Shown here: piece after piece, positions 27,024-39,774 of the stretch
Layout of the letters: each line of letters begins with the position of its first letter
How positions within the stretch are numbered: position 1 is the stretch's first letter
Assembly: GCA_030248295.1 (NCBI GenBank)
Contig: JASANH010001039.1
Coordinates: 1,486,581 to 1,550,580 of the forward strand
DNA from: Mesodorylaimus sp. YZB2_4
Lineage: Eukaryota > Nematoda > Enoplea > Dorylaimida > Dorylaimidae
DNA: 64,000 bases
Direction of reading: 5' to 3'
Translations under genes and position numbers: made by a program
The notes under the pieces: generated by a model
Told to the model about the DNA's origin: nothing
Databases searched by the model: none
What the model saw: the letters and a program-made list of their open reading frames with translations, nothing else

Positions 27024-30000
27024 TTACTTATTCAGCGCAGGTGAGCTAGTAGCAGCATTGCAAAGACTTGTGTTACTTCTTCCATCTTGGCAAATTGCTA
27101 CATAGATCTCCACTGGCCTGAAGAATATTTGTGAATACAAAGATGCCGAGTAATCAATGTTACCACGTACCTCACTGGCGGGTTACGGAAATTGCTACTG
27201 GCAGCCCTGATGGCGTATTTGTTGTTGGGATTGCCTTTGCCAGACAGCTTGGAGTGGCTTTTGTGGCAGGCTTTTTCGTCATCAGACGCGCCAGTGTGAT
27301 TGCAGCACAAATACAGGATCCTGCAGTACATACATCGGAAAGTTGACAATTTTTCATGCGCATAACAACAAACCTTTGAGTATTCTGGTATCTGTCCAGC
27401 ACAGCCCAAATGCCACGAACGTACACTTGGTCCCCATATCGTGCACTGGTGCATATCGTGCAGTTCACATTCCACCAGCATGACTACAAAATTAAATTAA
27501 AAGTTTAACGCGTGCTTTTTTTTAAAATGAAACATTCAATTCTTGCCGCTTCTTTCGAAAAGAAAGAGTTGAGCTTTTTGTAACGTGCCTATGTTAGACA
27601 ACGTTCAGGTTGCTCGGCTGCTATCACAATGAACACTTTTTATCGTCAAACAAACGATGGCATTCTAATAGACAGTGAGGAAAAGGACGCATTGAAAGTT
27701 ATGATTCAAGTAGTGCCGTGAGCGGGTGACGTAATGTTGAAAGTTATTGCTTAGCGAGGTCGATTGTGAGAGTTCAAGAATCTTCGTTGTGTGGGTTCAG
27801 AAAATATTCGTATATCATTTACATTAGACATGCGTTGTAACGAGATCATTCCGAAAAAACCAAATCTTTCAGCATATGTTTCAAGCCATACACGTCTTAT
27901 GTGGCGTGCCTTCTGAACATAGATTTCTTACATAGCCCATATTGTAGGGAGAGAAAAATGTTACCAAAGCCAGGTCCGACATCGGGAACCCGACCCTTAC
28001 TCGAACCCGGAAGCACAACCCGAAATGTTCGGGTCAGGTTTGATTTCGCTCTGGTCGAGTCGGGTTGGGTTTTGATTCTGAGACCAAAAATCCCGACTTT
28101 TATGACACATAAATGAATCCGAATTTCAAATTACCGCAAATCGAATTCAAATGTTTTTAGCCACCTATGCCAATCAATCGTGAAGTTATTTGTGCGCGCC
28201 GATTCGCAGTATAACTCATGGCTATACTTCAGGAATTCTTAGGCTCTCCTAACCACGCTCAAAGCGGTTCTCTACCACAGAACGAACTGGCCCATTGGCT
28301 CGCGTGCATTGAACGGTAGGGTTCAAATTTGGAATTCAAATGCTATCGCGGAAATAACACTTCCATTGAATTCCTCGCATCACACTAGACCGTCTAACAA
28401 ACTATTATGTTTTATTTTTTTCAAATCAAAAAATTTGAATTTAGCGGCACGCAGGTTCCTGTCTGGGCGCTTGCTATAAGCTGCTACAAGCGCGAAATTC
28501 ACTGCAACATGCGTATCCAGTGACGTACGTAGTTCTTCCAGCACTCTGTACCAATGTGCACAGAGCAGTACAAAGCTAATTGTGAAAAGAATTACTGTTG
28601 ATAATTTCCCCGCGCGCGGTTGTTTATGTAGTTTCAGTTTGTAACAGTAATGCCTCTAAATGAAGAAAGCTTCAGAGCGACGTCAGTTCGAAACCAATTG
28701 CCGCGGCACGCAGCTTTTCTCGCTTGAAACTTCTGGAGTGAAGCGCTCTGCACTACTTATTATCTGGCGCGTATGATGCCCCCTAGATGCAAGATGCGCA
28801 CGCAGGTGCGTTGGCGCTTTGGCAAACGCTACAGAGAAATATCAGTAGCGGTTTAACTGATGAAATAAACACGATAGTCAGAAATGTTAAGACAAAGAAT
28901 CTTCTCTTTCTCTAGCTGGCATATCCTGGTGGTCTGTTGAGTAGGACATCAGTTATTGATTCTGTTGAGTAGGACATCAATTATTGACCTCTAGCCAGCA
29001 TATTCTGGTGGTCTGTTAAGTAGGACATCACTTATTGACTTCCAGTAGTGAGTTCCAGTTGATAAGACTTCCAGTTCGCGCCGCCGATGTAAAGGTCAGC
29101 TCGCCTGCGCATCAAGGTCAGAGCGCAAAATTCAAATTTTTTGATTGGAAAAATATAAAACATGATAGTTTCTTAGAAGGTCAAGTCTGATGCGAGGAAT
29201 TCAATGAAACTATTATTTCCGCGATAGCATTCGAATTCCAAATTTTAACCCTATTGTTCCTTGCATGCTAGCCCATGGGCTAGTTCTTTCCGTGCTAGAG
29301 AACCGGTTTGAGCGTGATTAGGAGAGCCTGAGAATTCCTTAAGTATAGCCATGGGGTGAGGGCCGGGCGAGGGCCGCACATAAGTAAAAGTAAGTTTCGA
29401 GCTTATTGTAGCCCGGGCTTGGCCCGTCACCCGTCGACCCGCGCCCTCTGGCAGTATAAACGCGACAAACCAGCCCGTCGCTAGCCGAAAAAAGTATAAA
29501 CGTCACCAATTTCACCCGCGCGTGGTCGGCGCGTTTGCGGGCGAAATAGCAATGAGTTTCGTTCTTATTGCAACTCTACCCGTTGGTATTCTCGTCTGAA
29601 CTACTTTCTGGTAGCGGAAGGTCTGAAGAAAGGTGAAAATAAAATACTTGGCAAACGCTCACTAAATTTTCCATTCGATATTTGAATTCTACGATAAAAA
29701 CTGTGCAACAAACTCTCATCTTAAAAATTTTCAGTCGAAATGGCCAAAAGTAGTTCAGAGGAGAATACCAATGGGTCGAGTTGCAATAAGAACGAAACTT
29801 ATTGCCATTTCGCCCGCAAACGGGCCGACGACGCGCGGGTGAAATTGGTGACGTTTATACTTTTTTCGGCTAGCGACGGGCTGGTTTCGTTTTTCCATTT
29901 CCGCTCATAAGCACAAGTGCTGCATGTGTGGGGAATTTTTGATGGTGGTATTGAGAGCTTGGTGGTATTTCAAGATGCGATTGAAGCTTATCGGTTTGTG

Positions 30001-31603
30001 GTCATTTTGATTTTCCATATCTTCTTAGGACCCATGGCTGGGGATATACGCATCTTGCAATTGGCATATACACACCCAGATTTCCCAATTCATCAGAATC
30101 CATCAAAATCCATGTGGATCCATCACTTCACTTTCCAACCTTTCCACGTGGATCCATTCCGTTCCAGTTGAATTCCAAGAGAATTCCACTAGGAATTTCC
30201 TGGAATCCACGTGGAACAGCGTGCATTCCACGGTGGAATCCACCAAAGATTTTTCGATGGTTCCAAATGGAATTCAACCTGAATCCAAGATGTTCATTCA
30301 AGTGGATTCCACCTCTATCCAAACGGATTTAGTGACACTGACGATTTCTGATCTGTGTGTTCTAAAACTGAAGGTGACGACAGAAGTTTAGTTACAAAAA
30401 AAGTTGTATGAAGTCTTCTCGCGCGTAAAAGCACGAGAAAGTGTGTAAATTCAATATTATCGATAAAGTGGCAAACAGTGGAAGTAGGCAAACCTCCACT
30501 TGTTTTCATTGACAAGGGCGTGAAAATCAATAAGACGTACTTTGAAGAAGAAGTATTGGTTAAGCATTCATTGCCCTACACCAGCAGTATTCATCCAGAT
30601 GGGAATCGGGTCTTCCAGCAAGACTTAGCGCCTGCACATATGTATGGCTAAGACAAATCAAGCCTGGTGCAGAGCAAATTGTCCAGATTTCATCTCTTGC
30701 AAAGAATAGCCTGCCTCATCGCCAGATTTAAATCATCTGGACTTTTGCACATGGGAAGTCTTAGAGGCGAGTGTCAACGAAAAGCTACATCGCAGTATCT
30801 ACTCATTCAAGCGACAACTGGTAAAGGAATGGGGGGGGGAGGGATTGTCGATGAGCACTGTGCGTGCTGCAATAGATAGTTGGATTGACCGCTTGGAGCT
30901 ACCTGTGTTCGCCAAGAGAGGCAGATTCGAACATTTGTTTAAAGAAGTCATACCTGAATGTGTGACGATTCCTACTCGGAAGTTAAAATGTGTCACGATG
31001 TTTTCTTGTGAAGCTGTTAAAAAAGACTTGTATGAAGACTTTCGGGGCACAAGGTGAATGACAACGAATCAGGCCAATACTAAACACTGAGTCGACATAA
31101 TTATTGGCCAAGTTATAACATTCTCCCATCTTTCTTAAAGTTCTTCTGTTACGCCATGCCAGTACCTTTTCGACTAGCCATCTAGCCACTCAGTGACAGG
31201 TGATTGCAACTCATTCTCGTTAACGAATTTCAGTCCCTCACCCTTTTCTTCAAATCTCACTCGAATCAAATCAACGGCTGGCGATGTTCCCTTTTAGTCT
31301 AGTTACGGCATGTTGAGATATGGATATTACACCATATCCATATCTGTATATATTCGTAAAGTCATGTGCAGTACTTACGATATTACACGATTCAGTGTGA
31401 TTCGTGCAGTTGATCTTGAAATGCTTGATTTGTTCCCGGTGTCCATTGTACGTTTCCACTGATTTCGTATCCCACCAAATATCGGTCAAGGCTTGTCCAG
31501 GTTTCTCGCATTTCAGGGTCTGATTGGTGATATCGAAAGGCTTACCATGGATTGCCGTTGAGCTGAACAACAGCGCAATCACGACAGACCATTTCGGGGC
31601 CAT
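27024..31603 (-). CDS. Secreted Cys-rich (Ly6/uPAR-like?) protein, proposed four-exon model
   Basis: Exon 1 (31603-31379) has an ATG, a signal peptide MAPKWSVVIALLFSSTAIHG and LKCEKPGQALTDIWWDTKSV, and ends at SCNI before GTAAGT. Proposed further exons are 27483-27374, 27320-27171 and 27117-27024, with a 53-base GT-AG intron between the first two; all phases agree. Together they give about 192 residues with CWWNVNCTIC, LYLCCNH and a final ICQDGRSNTSLCN. A C-x-C...LCN ending is typical of Ly6/uPAR-type three-finger folds. No hydrophobic tail precedes the TAA, so the product would be secreted. The 3.9-kb intron is full of transposons, and linking exon 1 to the 27-kb exons is inference; they could belong to two genes. 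TTTTAG lies 11 bases before the ATG, possibly a trans-splice or 5'-UTR acceptor. Confidence 0.4.
28217..29354. mobile_element. Large fold-back (inverted-repeat) element
   Basis: Arms of about 230 bases (28217-28447 and 29123-29354) are inverted copies with scattered mismatches. Each contains CTCCTAA(T/C)CACGCTC, GGAATTCNAATGCTATCGCG and a GAGGAATTCAATG-type block. The centre holds an internal tandem repeat built on TGTTGAGTAGGACATCA (28915-29045). No transposase frame is present, so it is a non-autonomous element. Confidence 0.7.
29465..29888. mobile_element. Second fold-back element with 150-bp arms
   Basis: 29465-29612 and 29740-29888 are near-perfect inverted copies. They share CCAGCCCGTCGCTAGCCGAA, AGTATAAACGTCACCAATTT and TTCGTTCTTATTGCAACTC. 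The loop (29613-29739) is AT-rich and non-coding. It lies directly beside the previous fold-back element. Confidence 0.75.
30065..30325. repeat. Dispersed TGGAATCCA/CCACGTGGA short repeats
   Basis: Imperfect words such as GGAATCCACGTGGAA, GTGGAATCCACC and TTCCAAATGGAATT recur in both orientations, so the stretch can fold extensively. It abuts the mariner-like sequence and may be part of that element's end or an independent repeat. Confidence 0.55.
30340..31060 (+). mobile_element. Degenerate mariner/Tc1-type (DD37D-like) transposase
   Basis: Frames on the + strand read VFIDKGVKINKTYFEEEVL, then GNRVFQQDLAPAH, then AWCRANCPDFIS, then PASSPDLNHLDFCTWEVLEA, then KLHRSIYSFKRQLVKEW and RLELPVFAKRGRFEHLF. 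These are the second and third catalytic aspartate blocks and the C-terminus of mariner-family transposases. Several frameshifts and stops separate them, and the N-terminal DNA-binding half is eroded. It lies inside the proposed long intron of the Cys-rich gene and is surely inactive. Confidence 0.75.
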
Positions 31604-33023
31604 TTTGTTGCTCCCTAAAAGAATTATCAGCTGAAACTCTCACCTGCATGTAAGCACGAAAGTTTCTATGAAAAGTGAAAGGGGTCGCTTATACTCCAGA
31701 AGCGGTTCGATTCACAGTCGTCAGTTACAGATAGTAAACACAACGATTGCTTCTTTAAAAAATTGGCAAACACTTTACAGAAAATGCTAGTCCAGCTTGG
31801 TGGGTGCTGCCATACTCTGCTTGTTCATACATTAGGTATGAGAGCACAATAGGCTTCAGGCGACTTCGCGCAATCATTAAAATTGTCACCCCGACTCGCT
31901 GTTTTACAGTAAATCATAACTGTCGCCTTCACCCTTTTCATCCCACTTTTAGCAATTATTATTAGTGCCTAAAATTTATTTTGTATACACGCCTTCGAGG
32001 CACGACATTGTCTGCCAGTCTGTCTGCTTTTTTGGTAGCCAAGCCTCAGCTGTATTGTCTGAGTTTTAGAAATTTGATATCCGGCAAACGATAGATAATT
32101 TTGAAGCAAATGTTAGAAGAAAAATACTATCTTCTAGCGTGAGCCTTGTTAAATTCCATACAGGATCAAGCGTTTTCTAACGATCATTCGCCCTGAATAA
32201 ACTAGGATAAAAAAGCGGAGTGATAGGTATGATCCTGCGAAGCGGGTACTCTTCAGACCGTCAGGATACAAACACCAGACAGAGGCAGCCTGCCTCGAAG
32301 GCACGTCTACGAAAGTAATGTGTGTGTGTAATAACCATAAATAACTGAGTGGAAAAGGTGGAGTGTAAGTCATGATTTATTGAGTGAGTGGGCGACGCAA
32401 TTTGGTAATGATAATTGTCGAAAATCGACTGGCGAAAAATGAAGGTTTCTCGCTTCTGTGCCTTGGAGTGAGAAACTTGATTTGGCTGTACTGACATTGT
32501 TCTCTATGCTATATTTCTCATCAATCATGTGCATCAAAAAAACAGCAATGCACCTACATGGGTGCAGCATTTACTTTGTGCCAACTGCGATTAACATTCG
32601 CCAAATAACACGAGCGTTGGCGAACGGAATTCAGTCAGCGAAAAGCAAGCATGCTTAAAATCATGTCAATGATTTTTTATTAAACCAGTCTCCATGATCC
32701 ATATTTTGTTAATGGAGTAACAGCAGTGCACTATCCAACATTATGCATCCGCGAAACTGTACTCGTACATGGCACTGTGTCTGCTCAAAAAGTGGCTCAC
32801 AAGGTCGCCAACTAACGCAAGGTATTATGAAAGAACGCCGCTTCTCGCAAGCCGGCATTGCGATGGAGGGGCGACGATTACACAAGGCAGTTGGAACAGG
32901 AATTGATGTTGTAACTAATGAAATCTGTTTTCGACTTTCAATGAGTTCCTGCTTTTCTAGTTTTCCCAAAGCCATCAAAAACAGCTTACATATATCTTTT
33001 TCAACTTGATAAAACCTCTCATA

Positions 33024-33700
33024 TCAGGGCCTTAACATCATGGAGATGCAGATGCCTCATTGAAGCTTAGATATCAGTGGGATCGCATTATGAGCAACGA
33101 CATTCGAAACCTGATAGGGGTAGTGTGATAACTTCTCTCGTCTATGGGTGGATGTACCTACGCGTACGTGGTTCAAATCACCCCTGCGCGGTCCCTACCG
33201 AGACGGACAATTAGTAACGAGAGACCTTTACTAGGCCGGCGGGCCGACTCCTCGGCGAGCACTGAAGATAGGGAGAGGCGGTCAGGAGATACCCAACCGC
33301 TCGTGACAAGATACTTAGACGGCCAGAAGGACGGGCAGTTCTAAAATTAGTCTAGATTAGATCCAGGCTCGCTCTCCTTGCTCCATGACAAGAGAGGACG
33401 AGCGCAGGAAGTATTCAAGTGTTGCAACAGGCAACTCGTTTCGGGCGGTTCAAACCAGTAAAAAAGAGCCCCCATTAAGAGATGCGGGTTACAGTGGCCG
33501 TTGTCGAGGAGGAAATGCTCCAGTCGCGCCTTTAGCCCGCGATAGTGTGGGCTTATGGTGCGAAGTGTCGAAGACTCAGCAGCCAAGACAGGCATCCGCG
33601 TCGCCCCGTAGGCCGCCGCCCCTCCAGAACGTCGGCCAAGCGGTGGATGGACAGATTCAAGATCGTCAATGCATTCCAGGTGTCAGACGCCAAACTGTCT
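33024..33700 (+). mobile_element. Second copy of the LINE tail, split by an insertion
   Basis: 33024-33119 (GCCTTAACATCATGGAGATG onward) and about 33500-33700 (encoding VGRRPSRTSAKRWMDRFK) are collinear with the minus-strand copy at 22905-23303. Bases 33120-33500 interrupt the match. They contain a TGGTTCAAATCACCCC B-box-like segment, so the insert may be a SINE. Neither part is translatable as one frame. Confidence 0.55.
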
Positions 33701-34930
33701 GGGCGCCCGTGTGTCTGGGCCGGACATGGAGACCTACCTGTCCGCGTCTGTGGACACGTCCAAGTAGGATGAACGTGTTCAGGGCCTGCGCGATGGTGTC
33801 TCCCTGAATAGGTCATTGGCTGACTTGGTGAATTCTCATTTTTTAGCTTACGTATTGTTGAATTTTTAGCCATGAATATCGATGAGTACAAGGCGTATCG
33901 CTTGTATTTAGCGGATGGGTCATATCCGTCATCTTGTGGCACCTCCAAAGGCGGAACGTATTTTGCTCGATGCTAGAGAAGAGGTGCATCTGGACCTAGA
34001 GTTGAGACCCTTGAACCAGCAAGATCTGCTTGACTACTGTCGTATGCTTCATAAACCCCTATCGGAACGTGTTTGTTCTTTTAGATTAACACTATCCTGA
34101 TTGTGTCGAAAGAGAGCCAGAGAATAAGTAAGCAACCAAAGAAACCAAAGAGCCAAACTGTTTTTAAGGCGCCGGCTGTGCAAAACATGGCACGATGAGA
34201 GGTTTGCCTTGAGGGCCCGGTCAGCTGGAGGAACTGTATGTACTGTATGGTTCTTTCCCATACTACTTGAGACCAATAATCTAAAAACAGTCAAAGTTTC
34301 TTTAGCTGGCCAGCCATTGATAAGATCGCTTAAGCTATTGCTGAGGTTATTTTTCTAATCAAGATTTTTAGTCGTGCGTCAGGCTGAAAAGAGAACCTCG
34401 CCTAAATAAGTATTTTCCTAAATTGTGCCACTAAAGAATGAGTCTCGGATTTTATGAGCTTGTCTGTATTACGATTACATGTTTTGATGGCTATGATACT
34501 TTCGTGGTTTGTATTGCTTCATGTTGGTCTGCAATATGTCCGTAAATCTCATTTAAATTCCGAAAATCCACAAAACTTGTTGAAAACAGATTCCGCTCAC
34601 TGTTCGCGTAACAATAGCCTTATCGTAAGTTTCGGCAGTTATAAAAAAGAGCAACAGTGCCAAATAAGGTTTCACAATGCAGTAAGCAGTTGTACGAAGC
34701 TGGCTGTGCATCCGTGCGCACAACAGCACCGTCTGCTGGGGTAGTTTTCGCCTTGAAGCGTAGTATTTCGTGTGAAATCAATTTTTGAGTGCTCATACAA
34801 AAATTTCTTAAAAACAATTTTTACGCAAGCATGCAGTATTGAGCTATTAAAAAATTCAATTATCATATTGAAAACACTAAAATCACTGCGGTAACTTAGC
34901 AGTTTTTCACCGACTGCTGTGTCCTTACGA

Positions 34931-35094
34931 TTAGGCGACCACAATCATTGTTGACAGGATGAGAAAAATCGTGCGTTCGAACATGGTCATTTTCCCTCCA
35001 TTGGACATGTCACCTTTACAAAAGCAGTTGGTGCACTGGCCAAGAGATGTGCAGGACTCCGGCTGATCTACATTCGAGCAATACTTGCTCAGCA
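34931..35094 (-). pseudogene. Isolated C-terminal exon of the Ly6-like family, lacking the final cysteine
   Basis: After a TTTTAG acceptor the exon reads LSKYCSNVDQPESC, GQCTNCFCKGDMSN and a hydrophobic tail TIFLILSTMIVVA, then TAA. It is homologous to exon 3 of the intact gene (LAKTCMPLLEAEKC...CACKSDMCN...LIILATVIAMVA) and has the same phase. The hallmark DxCN cysteine is Ser (DMSN). No polyadenylation signal follows, unlike the two sister exons. No first or second exon was found in 35.1-42 kb. It is most likely a relic. Confidence 0.6.
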
Positions 35095-37986
35095 CTAAAA
35101 CGGATACTCGTTAGTTTTGTTTCACTAGTTATCAAGGTACGACGCTAACAAGATTGCCCAGCTCGAGGTACGACGAAGATACAAGGCCCAAATCCCGTCT
35201 CGATGACGAACGGGTGATAATAATAATATATGCACATCGATCTAGTCGTGAGATATACAATGGGATATCTGCCTTTCTTTACTGGGAGTGTGTGCCTTGT
35301 CTTCGTTGGGTTGCAGTCGCAAATAAGTAGACCCTGAATCGGGTCAGCTACATTTTGGGTCGGGCCACTTTTTTGAAACATCAGGTAAATCAGGTCAAAA
35401 ATGCTGCAGTTTCGCAAGTTTTTACTTTTGGCACTTACAGAAATTTTTTCGCATCTGTTCGACTCCAGGATTTGCAAAATTTGCTTTTGCATAGAGCGAA
35501 TTTCGCAAGAATAAAAAAGTGGAATTGCGAAGTTTCATGAAAGTGCATGAAAGCCTTGCACTTTCAGGCTTTTATTCTGCGTAACTTCCAAGTGTCAGGA
35601 AGGTCAGATATGAGTATGACTGAATTTTCTGGGCAATATCTGCGTAAGGGTTCATTTTTTGGTAAGCTTTTATTAACAGCTCTTAGCAACTCTGATAAAT
35701 GGGTGGGATTAGCCATAGTCAAAGCACGACTACAAAACTGTATGTCTTCAACAGGTCTTCTCAGGAGTACAGTTGATTTGATCCCTGAATATGAAGAAGT
35801 ACGATAAGTTCTTTGGTATACCTGGTCGGAAAAGCCTGGCATTTACTCTGTGCGCCAATAATAACTTAATTGGCTCATTGACTCCTTGACTATGTTACAC
35901 TGCAAAACATTTTGTATCCAAAAGTCATGGGCGCCCTTACATTTATTCATCAATAGTGAAGATTCTGGCGAGCTGATTTCCAGCACAATATGACCTTGTA
36001 AGCAGTATCATTTGTAAAAACTAGATGCATAGTGCAGCATAAGTCAATATATATTTGCGTATTCTTAGTACAGTCTGTTTCTGGCTCCTAGCTTATGCAA
36101 CTAGTCTCTGTTATTCACGCCGATTATTTAGAATGGTGAAATCTTGCTAAAGACCATAGTCTGTTTTCTTTGAGAATATGCAAGCCTTTCAAGTTTCGCA
36201 TGGTGCCACGTGTGCATTCCCATAGCGCAAACGCATACTCATAGCTCACCCGAACCTAAACGCGAATGCGAACTCTGGAGGTAAGAGACATGAACACCAA
36301 AGCAATACAGACCCTAGCGTATGGACCATAGTCGCCTTGAAGGTTTCTAAGTTATTTGACCACTATTGTGGGAAAGAGGAACATGCTGTTTTGAAAGGAT
36401 TTTTAGAAGGATTACTGGGAATGATAAAAGAAAAAACTTCGGCTGCGTGAAATAAGGTGTCTATACATCGAAACATCTTCACAGTCAGCTTTACATCAAA
36501 GTCACCACATGTTGGGAGGGATTGTGCAAAGTCTTTTTAGCGAGCAACTTCATCTGTGAATAACAAATTCGGGTCAGCCCAACCCGAAATTTTGGGGTCA
36601 GAGACTTTCGGGTCGGGTCGGGTCGGACCTAACCCGTTAGGTTGACCTCGACCTAATCCGTGTCTAATAACTAGTGTAATTAGACAACCACGAAAAACTC
36701 ATCAGTCGCTTCGCTATTAACCTTGTTGCCTGAGAACTTTTTTGGTTTTCAGATTCGTGACAATCGAAAAATAAGCAAGGGCAATAATTTTTATGATTTC
36801 GCTGCGGTCTCGTAATGAATTACTGTGTCTTCTGGTATTTTGGTATTCATTGATTCGCCCTCTTGGCATCCCAGTTCTTGATGACTGGGTCATAGCTGAC
36901 TCCTGGAGGTAGGATACAATATTGCTATTATTCCAAGTAAGATGGCTATCGAGAAATACAGTAGGGAGTCGAACCATAAATATAAATAATGCAATGTCAT
37001 TGTATGAATGTGATGTATTCCTTTTCTTTTGATGCAGTTAAAGAATCCTCCAAATGGATGATTAGTGAAAATCTGTGCAGTGAATCCTAAGCACTCAAAT
37101 TTATAACGATCAGAGAATGAAAAACTGAATTTTCGCTGATTTGCATTCTTTCGATATAAGCTTGGTGCCAATTTTTGACACGCAAATTCAAAAAAATTTA
37201 AAGTTGTGCGCACAGATGCTGATGGATATCGATGCGGAAGGGATTTCTCAGGTACATATGTATAAGCGACAAACTTTGCTCTCTTTTCGAAGACCACAGA
37301 TCAGGGATAATGTCAACAAAAAATTTCTGTCAATGCGGCTAGCGCGCATGCTTTTAAGAGAGGGATTTTTATCTACCTAATACCGTTACAAGCAGCTCGC
37401 GGCGGGAAATTGAAATTTCGCGTCATATAATTTCTGTCAAATCGTTCATAACAATGTCATGATAGACAGTAGGTGCACTACGGAGACAATGGACTTTTAG
37501 CAAAGAACAAGTGTTATCTAGTGCTGCAGTCTCCTCTTTCAAATGTTAGCGCAGGTTATCTGAACATGCAGCTCTTTTATTTGTCGATGTTTATATGAGC
37601 TCGCTCAAACATTCCCCCTTGACCAATTTCCCAGAAAGACAGCATTTGAAGGTTTTGCGTTAAGGCCATGGAGCATTAGGCCGGGCAAGGACGGCTCGGG
37701 TCATATAGGACGGCGTATCAGATGAAGAAAGATATGGCAAGGGCTGCGGCTTCTGACAACCCACAATGCTCCTCTATATCGACTATGTTTTTCTCGCTAG
37801 TGGGGTCAAAGCAGCGACCCAGAGGAATACTCACGATCAGCCGTGGGAAGATTGGTTAGACGGATATGGCTTACAGCTGAACATCAAGGCGATGTAGTAC
37901 CTGGAGGGCAGCTCCATACCGATGGCACTAGTACCAGGTTCAATCATGCCACGACCGAAGTGTTGCAGCTGATTAGACAGCCGAAC

Positions 37987-38600
37987 ATGGTATAGGCTCG
38001 AGCTACTTGGGACGCTCAAAGGCGATTCAAAGTGAAGACACGTAAAATTCTTTTGATGTGCCCCTAAGCACATGCTTGCCATGCTATTCCAAGCTTATGC
38101 TAGGCTTTTATGTGAGGGACTTCAAGATTAAAACCGTACTTCCGTGAATGATTTCTAGCACTTTCTGCGCTAACCCCTGACTCTCTATTCCGTTCATACA
38201 GGACTCTGCACTACGTAAAGACGATTCGCTTCTATGGACACATTACCTGCTTACGCGCTGACGAGTGGTCGCTGATGGGCGCTTGACGTTAATCCTTGAG
38301 ATCGAAAAAATTGGTCAAACGAGCGTTCGATGATGCTGATATGTAGCTCGACCAAATGGAAACGCTGTACCTGATCGAAGTGGTAACCGAAAATGGATTG
38401 CTACAAGCTATATCGTCCTGCCACGAATACGCCACGCCAGAAACGTGTCAGTGTTCGTGTGAGCGTTGGCGTAAGTCGCAAGCTCGCCCGATGTGGCATG
38501 GAACCATTCATAGCCGTCAAGAATTCACTCAATGGATGGGCTGCTGGTCTGTTCGTGATAAGAAGTACGTAAGCGTCAATGCATTCTCGTTAGATTCATA
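37987..38600 (+). repeat. Interspersed repeat copy 1 (unknown class)
   Basis: It is collinear with 62500-63060 over several hundred bases: ACACATTACCTGCTTA, TCAAACGAGCGTTC, CGAAAATGGATTGCTACAAG and ATCGTCCTGCCACGAATA. There is no long conserved frame and no obvious terminal repeat. Confidence 0.65.
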
Positions 38601-39774
38601 ATCTACTGCTGCCAGCCAATCAGATGACAAAATGCGCATGGGATTCCGCATTGCGTGCAGTACGGTATTGCCAAACAATATAAAACGGCTGGTTTACGAG
38701 ACTTTTCATAAGCGAGTATTATGCTTTTGGGCGAGTAGGATGTATTATAAATAGGATGTTTATGTAGGATACAGTGTTTCGTCGTTGATGGAACTTGGAG
38801 TAATATGAAATGGAAACCGTCCAAAAGCACAAATCGCGCTTGAAGGGCAGGAGCCGCGACTTTTTTTCTGTCGACAAGTGATCTGGCGTTTAATTGGCCA
38901 AGATCAGAGGCGAAGAATCTGTCGTCACCCTGTAGGGTACATTTGCGGAGGAAGCATTTTCGATTTGTATGCATCTATGAGGAAAAAAATAAGAGATACA
39001 GTAGGTGCTTTCCCTGCTGTCATTCTTAGCGAGATTTGATTTCGTGTGTCAGTAAAGACTAACAGCAGATATCGGGATATCTTCTAACTAAATAAGCTAC
39101 CATTTTCACAATTGATAAGTGACCACGCGTGTTCTTACGTATGCATACAGTATGCACAATACCAACGACGTGATCGATTTCAAGAATCTCGAAATAACCC
39201 CCTCAAATGGGTATGCAAAAAAGTGGCCCTAAAACAAAACTGAAACTTGGCAGTTTGACGTGGGTGCGCAAAGTGTGGGGACAAAAAATTTAAATTTGAA
39301 TAAAAATTGCTAAGGTTACTTAATCGAATGGCATGAATTTCAATTGTCGTACTAAAAGAGGTTTTCGCTTTTTTTTGTATCAAGATTTCTGCTGATTCAC
39401 TTTGAACCATCGAATTTTTAGTCGATTCTGCTCATAGTCATTTTTGGCATCATCAAAGATTTCATAACATCAACCGATGGAAACATTCGTGCAGCCATCA
39501 TCAAGCTGACCAATAGACAAGAAATCAAACGCGCAATCGTGCAATTATACCCCTTAGAAATCGTCAGTGGGGAGTGTCGCGGATTGGAGAGCAGCCGCGA
39601 GTGATGTAAAGAAGGACGATAGATGACACTTTACACCCGCTAGGCCGGTTATCATGTTAGGACGTAAGAACGAGGCCTCTTTCGCTTTACTGTCATAGGG
39701 TACGGTCGGCTTGAAAGAATTCTATTGATATAAACGCTAGTTCCCTAACGCATACTCCGCGAACAAGGCACGTT

